Shown here piece by piece: positions 45,195 to 64,000 of a stretch of 64,000 nucleotides of DNA (the first letter of the stretch is position 1; each line of letters starts with the position of its first letter). Where the stretch lies: NCBI RefSeq assembly GCF_964340395.1, contig NC_135568.1:13888276-13952275 (forward strand). The letters are read 5' to 3'. The translations under genes and the position numbers were made by a program. The notes beneath the pieces are model-generated. The model made no database searches, had not been told where the DNA came from, and worked only from the letters and a program-made list of their open reading frames with translations. The DNA comes from Glandiceps talaboti. Taxonomy: Eukaryota; Hemichordata; Enteropneusta; Spengelidae.

Positions 45195-45779
45195 TAGGCG
45201 GCCTCATACTCAGTCTGTAGCTACCCATTGGTAGCCTGAGTTTCAAGGTTGTAATCTGTGTATATAATCATGATTGAATTTGTATAGACACGTCATTGGT
45301 AGCTTCAATTTCAGGTATCTACACAGATCATATACAGGTAAAGCGATGTAGGCTTGGTGTTCCACTCACGGGTATTACGTTTTTGACACAGAGATACATA
45401 CATTTGAACTCTAGACTAACAACAACAGAGACACACAAAAAACATCATATTGAACACTTATAATAACCATTGTTATTATTTCACAGTGCAGTAAAAACAG
45501 GCTTCTAATGAAAACATTATACATGGACTTGATGATTTTCATGGTTGCAATTGTTTATTTTCTAACTGATAATCAACATTTCAATTTGACTACTTCTACA
45601 GCCCCACTGTGTATGGCACCTATTGTTTCTTTTGCATTAAAAATGTCATGTCGAGGGAGTGAAGCACAACGCCCACATCATTCTAGCAGTAAATACAAAT
45701 CATTAGATTATACTTGGTATGTAACTTGTATCTTAGCTTCAGATAATTAATATTTCATCAAGAAATTTTATTAGACAGC

Positions 45780-46640
45780 GCAAAATACATGTAGATCAGC
45801 ACAAAATATCTCAATTTATGCACATTGACAAATGAAAAATGTGGCATATTTCAGCTACATGATGGCGAAAAGAGGACTTATTAATAGAAAGAATATAGTG
45901 TAGAAAATGGACATCAATTATATATTATGGTGAATGAAGTTCTTAATTTTGGTGTGAAATTTTAGTTCATAGGGTAACACTAAAGCTACGTGTTACCCTT
46001 TTTGCATGTATGATTCATCATACTGCTCGCTATACCCTCAAAATATAGACCTGTCCCAAATATAGCTAAGTTAGTTTTATGGTACTCCGGTTTATGTAAA
46101 TTGATGCCCACAGATAAACTAGTCATGCCGATGTTCTCATTCTAGTCTTTCGAATTTATCTCGCTCTACACATTTGCATTTCTCGACCGTGTGAACAACA
46201 GAACCACCTATATATATACTATCAGTATGTATATTGTTAGGGTACCTAAAAATTGAAGGTGTTCGTGCCATTGGGGCCTAGAAAAGTGATACAAAATAGA
46301 TCGAAATACATGTTTTCGGCTCGAGTCCCATATGACTCTAATTGAAATTTAAATCGCCAGTTTTTTGGCACTATGTCTTCCCCTAGAACAAAAAATATGA
46401 AATAAAAGAAGAAACAGCAAATTGTCGGAAAATGTCATCAGTGCCTTTTGAATACTAAATACATAATTAATAACACTATATTAACTATTATGTACAATTA
46501 ACCAATATTAGTTTTTGTAATCATTAAGATTTGCCTGATGAGTACATGTGTGAGACTAATCTTATCAGGACAATGGCCGACACAAAAACATTGCTGTAAT
46601 ACTAAGAATTAAGGATGTCCATTTTGTATTGTTTCAAACT
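45780..46640. repeat. Inverted relative of the 18.6-23.3 kb module
   Basis: The reverse complement contains 'ccgaaaacatgtattt' (46305), 'atcaatttacataaa' (46090), 'tagctatatttggga' (46055) and 'attaataagtcctcttttcgccat' (45865). These also occur in order in 18600-21000. Partial cousins lie at 47440-47720 and 48680-48810. Confidence 0.7.
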
Positions 46641-46849
46641 AACTGAAATGACATAATTGGGTTTGGGACTTAGTGAAAGGGCTGGGCTGTGTTGCAGGCT
46701 CTAACATATTGCTGTTGAGCTGTCAAGGTTTCCCAGTCAGAACATGCTATCCCGGAATCACCCAGGCCCGGCAAACATAGGACCTGTGGGATCCGTGTGA
46801 ATAATCGTTCCCGACATTTCGAGTCATTACTCCAGGAGTCACCCCCCCA

Positions 46850-47140
46850 AAAACACACAACAACAAACAAATAACAACAACAACAACAACAATAACAATA
46901 ACAATAACAACAATAACAACAATAACAACAACAACAACAACAACAACACAAGAAAATAAATAAATTATAATAAGCACTCGTCTTGTTGGCGAAACACGCT
47001 TGACACAGCCTACCCATCGAGTCTGTAGAACACTCGCCCGAGGATTGGGTTGGTCACTGAAAAAATCTTGTTTCCAATATGGGATTCGAACCTATGACCT
47101 CCCGACTGCTAATCCTAAGCGCTGACCACTACGCTGTAGA
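46850..47140 (-). mobile_element. tRNA-derived SINE with GTT tail
   Basis: The minus strand starts with GCGTAGTGGTCAGCGCTTAG (A-box-like). GGTTCGAATCCC follows near 47091-47080 (B box), then a body of about 130 bp and a (GTT)n/(GTTATT)n tail at 46945-46865. Confidence 0.75.
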
Positions 47141-48271
47141 GAACTGGATTTATGTTAATCTTTATACCGGATTTATGTTAATCTTTATAATTTTGTATAC
47201 AAGTAGTTGGTGTGTGGGGAAGATTCTTTAATAATGCCATGTCTCAAACACTTTTAGATGAAATTCAACACCCCACTATATACAGTACCTATATTTTGTG
47301 TCTAATATCCAAATAGTATGTGTTTTTCTTTTAAATAAACATCGTCAAAAATAAGATAAAGACAACTAGCGTCAATTTCCAATCACATACTGCATTATAT
47401 TATTGATTTGGTATTGATATTATTGTTCTAGATAAGCCATTCCGAACCAAGCGGTAAAACATGTGATGAAAGTAGTTCTGAATTTTAGTGTGAAATTTCA
47501 TGGTCATCACACACATATGGCTGACGGAAAACTATTTTCATCTTCATGTCAGTATCTTTACAAATAGCCTTCCATGCCATGTGTTAACCTATTTGCATAT
47601 TATTGATGTGACGCTGACCTCTGCCTGTACGCTGAAAAAAACCCAGATCTTTCCAAAATATAGTTAAGTTAGTTTTAAGGGTACTTCAATTGATGCAAAT
47701 TGATATCGGTAGATTTCAGTTTTGTTTTTTACTTGCAGGGTAACTAACAAATTTATGCTGAACAACATATCAAAAGTCCAGGAAAATCCCAGTTGTGGTA
47801 TATGGTGAAAAGCAGTTTTTAATAATTGCCAATTTAATAATCGTATTATTGTTTGCCAAATAGCTGGCATATTTGTAGACAGCAAACAGGATTTAATACA
47901 TAAACACGTCATTCAAGTGTACCCTTATTTTATCAGCTCAAGATTTCTTTTAAGTCCTTGACAAGTGATGTTGACGTTCATCTTTAGGATCAATTATCAA
48001 ATTCATGCCAGCTATTTGTTGCATATATCGGAAACTTTGTAGTATTTATTTATTGCTACTATTTTTTATAAAGTCATACTACCATTCCCTCATGAATAAA
48101 AAAAAAACCCTCAACACATACGGAAGCAATGGAATAAACCACAAACAATAGCAACTGTTCTGATTACCATTTCGAGTCACGTGACTGGACATACGCGATA
48201 CAAAGTCTGAGCGAAACGTCTTGGCCAGAAACACTTTACTATTCATTTCATATGTTCAAATAAAACTGCTT

Positions 48272-48274
<3 letters not shown>

Positions 48275-48364
<90 letters not shown>
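48275..48364. repeat. (CA)n-(TA)n compound microsatellite
   Basis: About 40 bp of CA followed by about 48 bp of TA. It abuts the left edge of the duplicated block at 48365. Confidence 0.95.
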
Positions 48365-48366
<2 letters not shown>

Positions 48367-49337
48367 CAGCAGAAATGACATGCAGGGTATCTTACAAGAA
48401 ATTTATCCTGAACAAGATATCAAAAGTCAAGGAAGATCCAAGTTGTGGAATATGGTGAAAAGTAGTTTTTAATAATTGCCAATTTAATAAAAATGTTAAC
48501 AATAGGCTCCAATACATTTATGAGCTTGAGACGTGTCAGATAGTATTTAAAAATGAACTGAATGAATGAAAGGGTCTTTGGTATCAATCTGTATATATAT
48601 TTAGCATGCTTTACGCCGAACATTTCTTTTAATACATTTCTCTACAACTGAGTTCTAAAAATGCACCTAAAATATGTATGTATATTTCCAGGGTACCTTA
48701 CAATTGACGTGGTTAGTGCCAGAGGGGTTTAACTACAACAATGTTATTTTAAATTCAAAATACAGTTATAAGTACTTCATTTGATGCAAAGTGATACCCG
48801 GTAGATTTTCTCAATTTTGTCCGACTTAGTCCTCTGAAGGCCAAGGGGTACGTTTACATTTGACACCCAGACGATTAATCCATAGCGAAAACGTTGGCCG
48901 CACCTAAATCTGATTACAAAAGAAATGACATGCAGGGTATCTTAAATCTGATTACAGCAGAAATGACATGCTGGGTATCTTACAAGAAATTTATCCTGAA
49001 CAAGATATCAAAAGTCAAGGAAAATCCAAGTTGTGGAATATGGTGAATAGTAGTTTTTAATAATTTAATAAAAAATGTTAACAATAGGCTCCAAGACATT
49101 TATGAGCTTGAGACGTGTCAGATAGTATTTGAAAATGAACTGATTGAATGAAAGGGTCGTTGGTATCAATTTGTATCTATATTTATCATGCTTTACGCCG
49201 AACATTTCTTTTAATACATTTCTCTACAACCGAGTCCTAAAAATGCACCTAAAATATGTGTATGTATATTTCCAGGGTACCTTACAATTGACGTGGTTAG
49301 TGCCAGAGGGGTTTAACTGCAACAATGTTATTTTAAG
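48365..49337. repeat. Recent tandem duplication, period about 590 bp
   Basis: 48365-48753 and 48953-49337 are almost identical, from 'acagcagaaatgacatgc' through 'gtttaactacaacaatgttattttaa'. A partial third start lies at 48912. A more diverged relative of the front part lies at 47745-47840. Confidence 0.85.
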
Positions 49338-49849
49338 AAAAATGACTAAAAACATGTTTGTTTTAGGCAGGACGCAAAGTAAGTTCATTTAAATCACGAG
49401 TTTTTTTCCGTATTTTGTATCAATAATAATGTGTGATGAACTAAGAGAAGAAACACCAAAATATCGCAATCGCAATCGGGGAATGTCGTCATGGTTTTGA
49501 GAAATGTCATCTTTTTTTTCTTTTTTTTTTTAGAAAATAACAAACATTATTTTCTATCTGGGCCTGTTGACATTATCTATATATCTTGTAGAATAAAGGT
49601 CTTCCCTTTCTGACACCATACATCACACATAGTCAACATTAGAGAATTTCTGAAAATGATAAGCAACTTGTCAAAAATAACAATAATATCTTGTAATCCC
49701 ATTTAAGTAAACAATGTTGACAAAATTGTTGATTTTTGTCACGTCATCCATCAACCACTACAGTGGCTTTTATATGTTGCTATGCAAATAGTGTCATGAG
49801 TCGTGTGAGTGACAAGCTTTTTGATAAAACTTATGTTTGCATCCACCCC

Positions 49850-49940
49850 CTCCCCCCTCAATCTGGCTAAGTAGCCACATAACTACAGTAGCTAGCACCG
49901 TTCCAACATCAGATCATATCAGAGGATTGTGCTTAATACG
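49850..49940 (+). other. Candidate 5' noncoding exon of the SLC23 gene
   Basis: The coding start at 52099 lies in an exon opened by an acceptor at 52091, so an upstream noncoding exon must exist. The best donor seen is ACG-GTAAGT at 49941. This is a guess from splice-site quality alone. Confidence 0.25.
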
Positions 49941-50127
49941 GTAAGTGTGTTGTATACTTTATATGTTCTTGATTATGCCCTGTGTAATGTTTGATAGCGT
50001 GAACAGTTACGTTTCACTAGAGTAGCGCTGGAAGTTATATGCAATCATATGATATCATTTGTTTTAAACTAATGTGTCTGTCTGTTTTACAATGCATGTA
50101 TGTATTAACATACCCTGTATTTCTATA

Positions 50128-50436
50128 ACTTCTAATAATAATGATAATAATAATAATAACAATAATATTTTGTTTTTACATAGCACTTTCCCACTTTGTG
50201 CTCAAAGCGCTTTACAACTATTACCCCTGGCACGAATCTATATCGCCCCAATGGCCTTTGTTCTTCCTAGCCCCATCAACTCCCTTGGGAGCTTACAATC
50301 CATTGCAGCCTTTACAAGCGCATAGGATTAAAGCATTCACATTGCCCACTTTAGCCACTCAGAAACAAGCAGCAGCGATGGAGCTCGAACCTGTTGCCTA
50401 CAGGTTCGTCACGTTAACCATTCGCCAATCATCACT
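50128..50436 (-). mobile_element. tRNA-derived SINE with ATT-type tail
   Basis: On the minus strand TGGCGAATGGTTAACG (about 50432) and GGTTCGAGCTCC (about 50388-50377) form A- and B-box-like parts. The body includes 'aagcgctttgagcacaaagtggg', and the tail is AT-rich triplets at 50165-50128. No link to neighbouring genes. Confidence 0.75.
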
Positions 50437-51116
50437 CCACTCCTAGTGATCTGATGATGCAATATGTACAAAAATGTCACGGAACCGAAATAACTACTCA
50501 ACAATATCGGAAGACAATTGTAATCTCATAGAAGGCATGCATATCGATTAAGCATTCTATTATAGCAAAATATTTTAATCGAAATTTGATGTGAACATTT
50601 TCACTTGAGTATGTAGAGTTTATAAACTCAACTTGTGCTTTTAAATATAAAACGTCACCTTCAAAGTCATTCGGATCGCAAACTAAAAAAAACACACTGA
50701 AGTCGAGTTAGTGACCTTAAAATAAAGCTTGCAAAGAACGAGCCCAACGTCTCCTCTCAGATGTAACATGTCTTAATAGTAACGTTAATAATACCACTTC
50801 TCGTTATTTACTATAGCTAGTGACAGAGATGTGGTTTATTTGTGGCGCTGACGTAGACAGGTTTATTTAGTGTTGTTTACATTTCGTGATAAAACTAAAA
50901 AAAGAACAAAAAATACTGACATGATGGGAGTGACATTTCTCAGATTACCATCAAACGCCCTGTCATTAAAAGAATTGTGTTTTCATTTACTCAAAAGTTT
51001 GAATACATCACTACCGTCAGAATTGCATGCACTTGTCTGATTGGCCGGCTAACCACACAACCACAACATTAATAAACTTGGCGTTACTAACAAAGTATCA
51101 CCATACTATTATTTGT
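50437..51116. other. No gene seen
   Basis: AT-rich spacer between two SINE/microsatellite blocks. Short open frames only. Confidence 0.4.
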
Positions 51117-51400
51117 ACGTACGTATGTATGTACGTATGTACGTATGTATGTATGTATGTATGTATGTATGTATGTATGTATGTATGTATGTATGTATGT
51201 ATGTGTGTGTGTATGTGTGTGTGTGTGTGTGTGTGCGTGTGTGTTTGTGTGTGTGTGTATTTAATTATTTATTTATTTATTTATATACCATACAATCCAA
51301 CAGGCATTGTTCCATAACAGGATGAGGGTTAAGTGTTAGTGCAGGAGAAAAACGGATTACCCGGGGAAAACCTGCGTTGTTTGGTAGAGTCAAACTGAAC
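51117..51400 (-). mobile_element. Truncated SINE with flanking microsatellites
   Basis: (GTAC/GTAT)n and (GT)n from 51117 to 51260 precede an ATTT tail (51262-51282). A SINE body follows to 51400, matching 11940-12055 and containing 'gggaaaacctgcgttgtt' and 'gtcaaactgaacgac'. The tRNA-like head is missing. Confidence 0.75.
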
Positions 51401-51404
51401 GACA

Positions 51405-51407
51405 ATC

Positions 51408-51505
<98 letters not shown>

Positions 51506-51573
51506 TACTTGCTTGCTTGCTTGCTTGCTTACTTGCTTACTTACTTACTTACTTACTTACTTACCTCTGAACT
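51405..51573. repeat. (CTTA)n microsatellite grown from the SINE
   Basis: About 160 bp of ACTT units with a short GCTT block near 51509-51530. It begins at the point where the intact SINE at 12046-12062 reads CTTCTTACTTAC. Confidence 0.9.
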
Positions 51574-52091
51574 TGTGATACCGTTCATCAATACAATGCA
51601 AGGACCGAATTCCACATACCAAAAGCCCACTCTCGATCTTTCTGATACAGGGCATCCATCGTTGCAAATAGTTCAACAATCTAATGACTTACTGCATTCT
51701 GCCACCTGTTTTTGATGTTTCATGTGTTTCTGGTTGGTTAAATATCTTATTTCTTGTTTTCTTTGCGTCAGTATCGTGTATATGTTATGTGATTGTTATA
51801 TTTTATTGTAATTGCATGAAAAAAATACCATTTCATAATCATGCATACATTGCCGTTAATAAAAAATGAAAAATCTCCGGTGAAATTATATTAAAAAACT
51901 ATTTTAAAGACAATATCACTAACAGCAAATGCAAGCAAATAAAGGGAAACAAATATCAAATAGTATTGTTCAGGGTAATTTAAGTTGAACTTGCTGCTGT
52001 CAACAAACTCACCAAGTTGTAATTTGGTGACGTCATCACACAGACAACACATGTTTTGAATACAATATATCTATAAAAATGTACATTTCAG

Positions 52092-61566
<9,475 letters not shown>

Positions 61567-62139
61567 CAATAACTGATTTCTGTTATAAACTGATCTGGAC
61601 TTATTATATTTCTTTCGTTTGAACAAATAATATAGAATAGAAAATGTTCTATGTAAACAGAATATGATAAGTTAAATGCTGGAGGTGGACACGACATCTA
61701 CCCCTTTGACCAACCTTTGGTACAAACTATGTTATTGAAAATTAACATTTGTTTTATGTTATAAGCTGATCTGGCCCTGTTTTGTTTTCGTTTGCGAATT
61801 TGAACCAATAATAGGCAAGATATTATGACTTCAAAGTATGAAAATAGAAAGTGTTAAATATAAACAGACTTGAATACATTAAACTGGCATGGTTTACATC
61901 AACTGAGTTTTGTGAGGCTTGTTTGTTTTGTTGAAGGACCTTCATCCTTTTCAGGAATGCCCAAATAGCACTGTAGATCTAGTCGGCAGTAGAAGTCAAA
62001 TTTGGCAGCGGGAATGTGATATTAGAGTAGCTGTGTATGCTATTTGTTATCCATGGGTAGGGGTTACATTGGAAACAAGTCTTCATAGAAGATACACTTC
62101 TCAAAAACTTTACTTGTATATAAAGTGACTAATGGGTGA

Positions 62140-62145
62140 AATAAA
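62140..62145 (+). terminator. Candidate polyadenylation signal of the SLC23 gene
   Basis: AATAAA about 575 nt after the stop codon. Confidence 0.45.
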
Positions 62146-62214
62146 TGAATGTTAGTTTTTACTTTGGTTTTAATGGGCTCAAGAGTAAAAACAAATTAGA
62201 GACAATTGACTGTA

Positions 62215-62217
<3 letters not shown>

Positions 62218-62252
<35 letters not shown>
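62218..62252. repeat. (GT)n microsatellite
   Basis: About 34 bp of GT downstream of the SLC23 gene. Confidence 0.9.
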
Positions 62253-62253
<1 letters not shown>

Positions 62254-62534
62254 ATATGCACAAAATAGCTATTTTTTGAGGACAAGGTCTTAAAAGACAG
62301 CTTGCACATGATAATGTGGGCGATAGAAACTTGGATGTACTATATATAGTATTTTAGTTATGCTGTAGATACTTCTAAGGGAGCTGTCAGTAATTACAAG
62401 GGTTAGGACCAGGGAAACAAGGCCTGAGCTGTTGCGTAAAATCTGACCCTCACCAATTCCGTTGTCATAGTACTAAAAAGTGACCCGCCCTTAATTTCCT
62501 CCCTAAAATATGTTCTTTCCCCAGTTAAGATATT

Positions 62535-63160
62535 CAAAAACAAGGTTTAAATGCTGTTAGACATGGAAAAGTACACTACTAGTACATCATCGAAACTTGA
62601 CTATACTGCAATGCATTTCTGTATGGTCTGCCACCTAAAGACATTGTCTCCCTTCAACATGCCCAAAATACAGCAGCTAGGACAAAGAAAACAGATCACA
62701 TCACATCGGTTCTTTCTGATCTTCACTGGCTACCTATCTGTTGCAGGATTCAATACAAAGTACTACTGATCACCTACAAGGCACTCAATAACACTACTCC
62801 CGGTTACATCGCTGACTTGATTAACAGTAAACACACAACTCGTTCACTTCGCTCAAACAACAAAAGTCTACTTCATGTATTTCACTGTACAGTCAAACTA
62901 TACAGTGAGTGTGTGTGTGTTGTCGAAAGAGCAGTGCCAGTCTTATGGAACAGTATAAGCTTACCACTTGAACTTCGTTACTCATCAACTGTCAATACAT
63001 TCAAGAAGGACATCAAGACACATCTGTTTGCAAGCGCTTTCTCTAACTTATTACATTGATCTACACAATTCTCTTGACTGACTTACTGATTGACTGACTG
63101 ACTGACTGACTGACTGACTGACTGACTGACTGATTGATTGATGTGATTGATATTTAATTC
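62535..63160 (+). mobile_element. CR1/L2-like LINE 3' end with (GACT)n tail
   Basis: Frame-shifted blocks read MVCHLKTLSPFNMPKIQQLG and ITSHRFF. A clean C-terminal segment follows: NSKHTTRSLRSNNKSLLHVF, VLWNSISLPLELRYSSTVNT and FKKDIKTHLFASAF, ending at TGA 63057. Within about 25 bp a (GACT)n run (63075-63140) follows, as expected for LINEs that end in short tandem repeats. Same family as 4962-5803. Confidence 0.8.
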
Positions 63161-63214
63161 AATGAATACATTATCGATTTATATTACAAAATTACAAAAT
63201 AAAAGCAAGGGATA

Positions 63215-63425
63215 CACTAGTTCTAGAAATATGCGCTTCGAGGTTTCCAACACATAGGAGTGGTTGACGTGTCGGAAATCTCGGAGCACATATTTCCAGA
63301 GCTAGCCACACGTGTATTCGTTCGCATACTTACGTGATTTACATGCCGTTGAGGGTTCCACCCCTAGCCTCTTGCCGATGAGCGTTACATTCCCCAGGTG
63401 CATTCCCTCAACGGCAAGAGGCTGA
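63215..63425. repeat. Two adjacent hairpins
   Basis: 63217-63315 pairs CTAGTTCTAGAAATATG..TCGAGGTTTCC with GGAAATCTCGGAGCACATAT..AGAGCTAG. In 63342-63424, TGCCGTTGAGGG and AGCCTCTTGCCG are both complementary to the joined block CCCTCAACGGCAAGAGGCT. Confidence 0.65.
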
Positions 63426-63841
63426 GTAACCGAGACTGACCCGCTGTTTTCGTCTCACGTTCAATGCGCATGCTCGATACGCAAATATCAATCTTATATG
63501 ATTTGACCATCTGATAAATGTCAAATGGCAATGGCATGCTCACCCGTTTAAAGCAATCTGATTAAAATCTGATGTGGTGAAAGCGGTCATATGTCTTTAT
63601 TTACCTCTATTTCCATCATTTTGTGCCGTTTGTTTTGTTCCGAACAGGGGCATTCAGTATTAAGTAGTATCATTAAACAAATATGTCAATTTTGACGTAT
63701 AATATACCTGTATTGTTTACTTGTTGATGAAAAACAAACAAACTTTTATTGTAAGAATAGTATAGACTGGATATACACGTTTCCTTGGCATTAGAAGACT
63801 AGTGAAATGATGACTACCCTGTAATTTATCAATTATCTGAA

Positions 63842-63845
<4 letters not shown>

Positions 63846-63875
<30 letters not shown>
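63846..63875. repeat. (CA)n microsatellite
   Basis: About 29 bp of CA directly upstream of the repeat shared with 3330-3425. Confidence 0.9.
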
Positions 63876-63876
<1 letters not shown>

Positions 63877-63885
63877 TTCAGTGTA

Positions 63886-63982
63886 AGAGGTAAGTCATAA
63901 ACTGAAGGAAAAGCGCTCAATACTGAGAAGTAGAGCTGTATTTACACAAAATACACAAGTTATGGTATGGAGCCGTTACTCA
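63886..63982 (+). repeat. Dispersed repeat, second copy
   Basis: Near-identical to 3330-3425 in the same orientation. Confidence 0.8.
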
Positions 63983-64000
63983 CGCATTCAAGCGTGAAAC

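Noticed and set aside
47076-47140. Possible functional tRNA gene on the minus strand
   Set aside because: A and B boxes are present, but the 3' acceptor arm does not close and the sequence runs into a SINE body with a repeat tail.

Overview
The window looks like nuclear DNA of an animal, most likely a marine invertebrate. The evidence is spliced genes with GT-AG introns, dense microsatellites, degenerate non-LTR retrotransposons, tRNA-headed SINEs and MITE-like elements. The phylum cannot be fixed from the sequence alone. F-type-lectin-like (fucolectin/FTP) multidomain secreted proteins and a divergent SLC23 paralogue fit lophotrochozoans or invertebrate deuterostomes. All exon joins below were derived by hand from reading-frame continuity and splice sites; no transcript evidence was available.

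Layout. 1-10 kb: no confident host gene; decayed retrotransposon reverse transcriptase pieces on both strands, long (TA)n and (CT)n tracts, and a striking perfect palindrome (8273-8426) flanked by a 9-bp direct repeat. 10.5-17.5 kb (minus strand): copy B, a partial duplicate of a lectin-like gene with a likely 5' noncoding exon, a signal-peptide exon, domain 1 and half of domain 2. 17.5-24.5 kb: duplicated AT-rich repeat modules. 24.8-44.7 kb (minus strand): copy A, a complete 13-coding-exon gene whose joined reading frame is 841 codons. It predicts a signal peptide, four divergent FTP-like domains, a Thr/Pro-rich linker and a fifth domain closest to a canonical F-type lectin fold. Its introns carry an 819-bp foldback element, tandem repeats and microsatellites. 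45-52 kb: repeats and SINEs. 52.1-61.6 kb (plus strand): a complete 12-coding-exon SLC23 (nucleobase-ascorbate transporter) gene, 589 codons, with a 3' UTR to about 62.15 kb. 62.5-64 kb: a CR1/L2-like LINE 3' end with a (GACT)n tail, then hairpins and a repeat shared with 3.3 kb.

How the genes relate. Gene A and copy B share sequence from about 10.48-17.5 kb and 38.07-44.77 kb, including the presumed untranslated first exon. They are therefore a tandem segmental duplication, and its left breakpoint falls in the intron after exon 4. Gene A and the SLC23 gene are divergently oriented, with about 5 kb of repeat-rich DNA between their likely starts. Nothing in the sequence ties the lectin-like protein functionally to the transporter.
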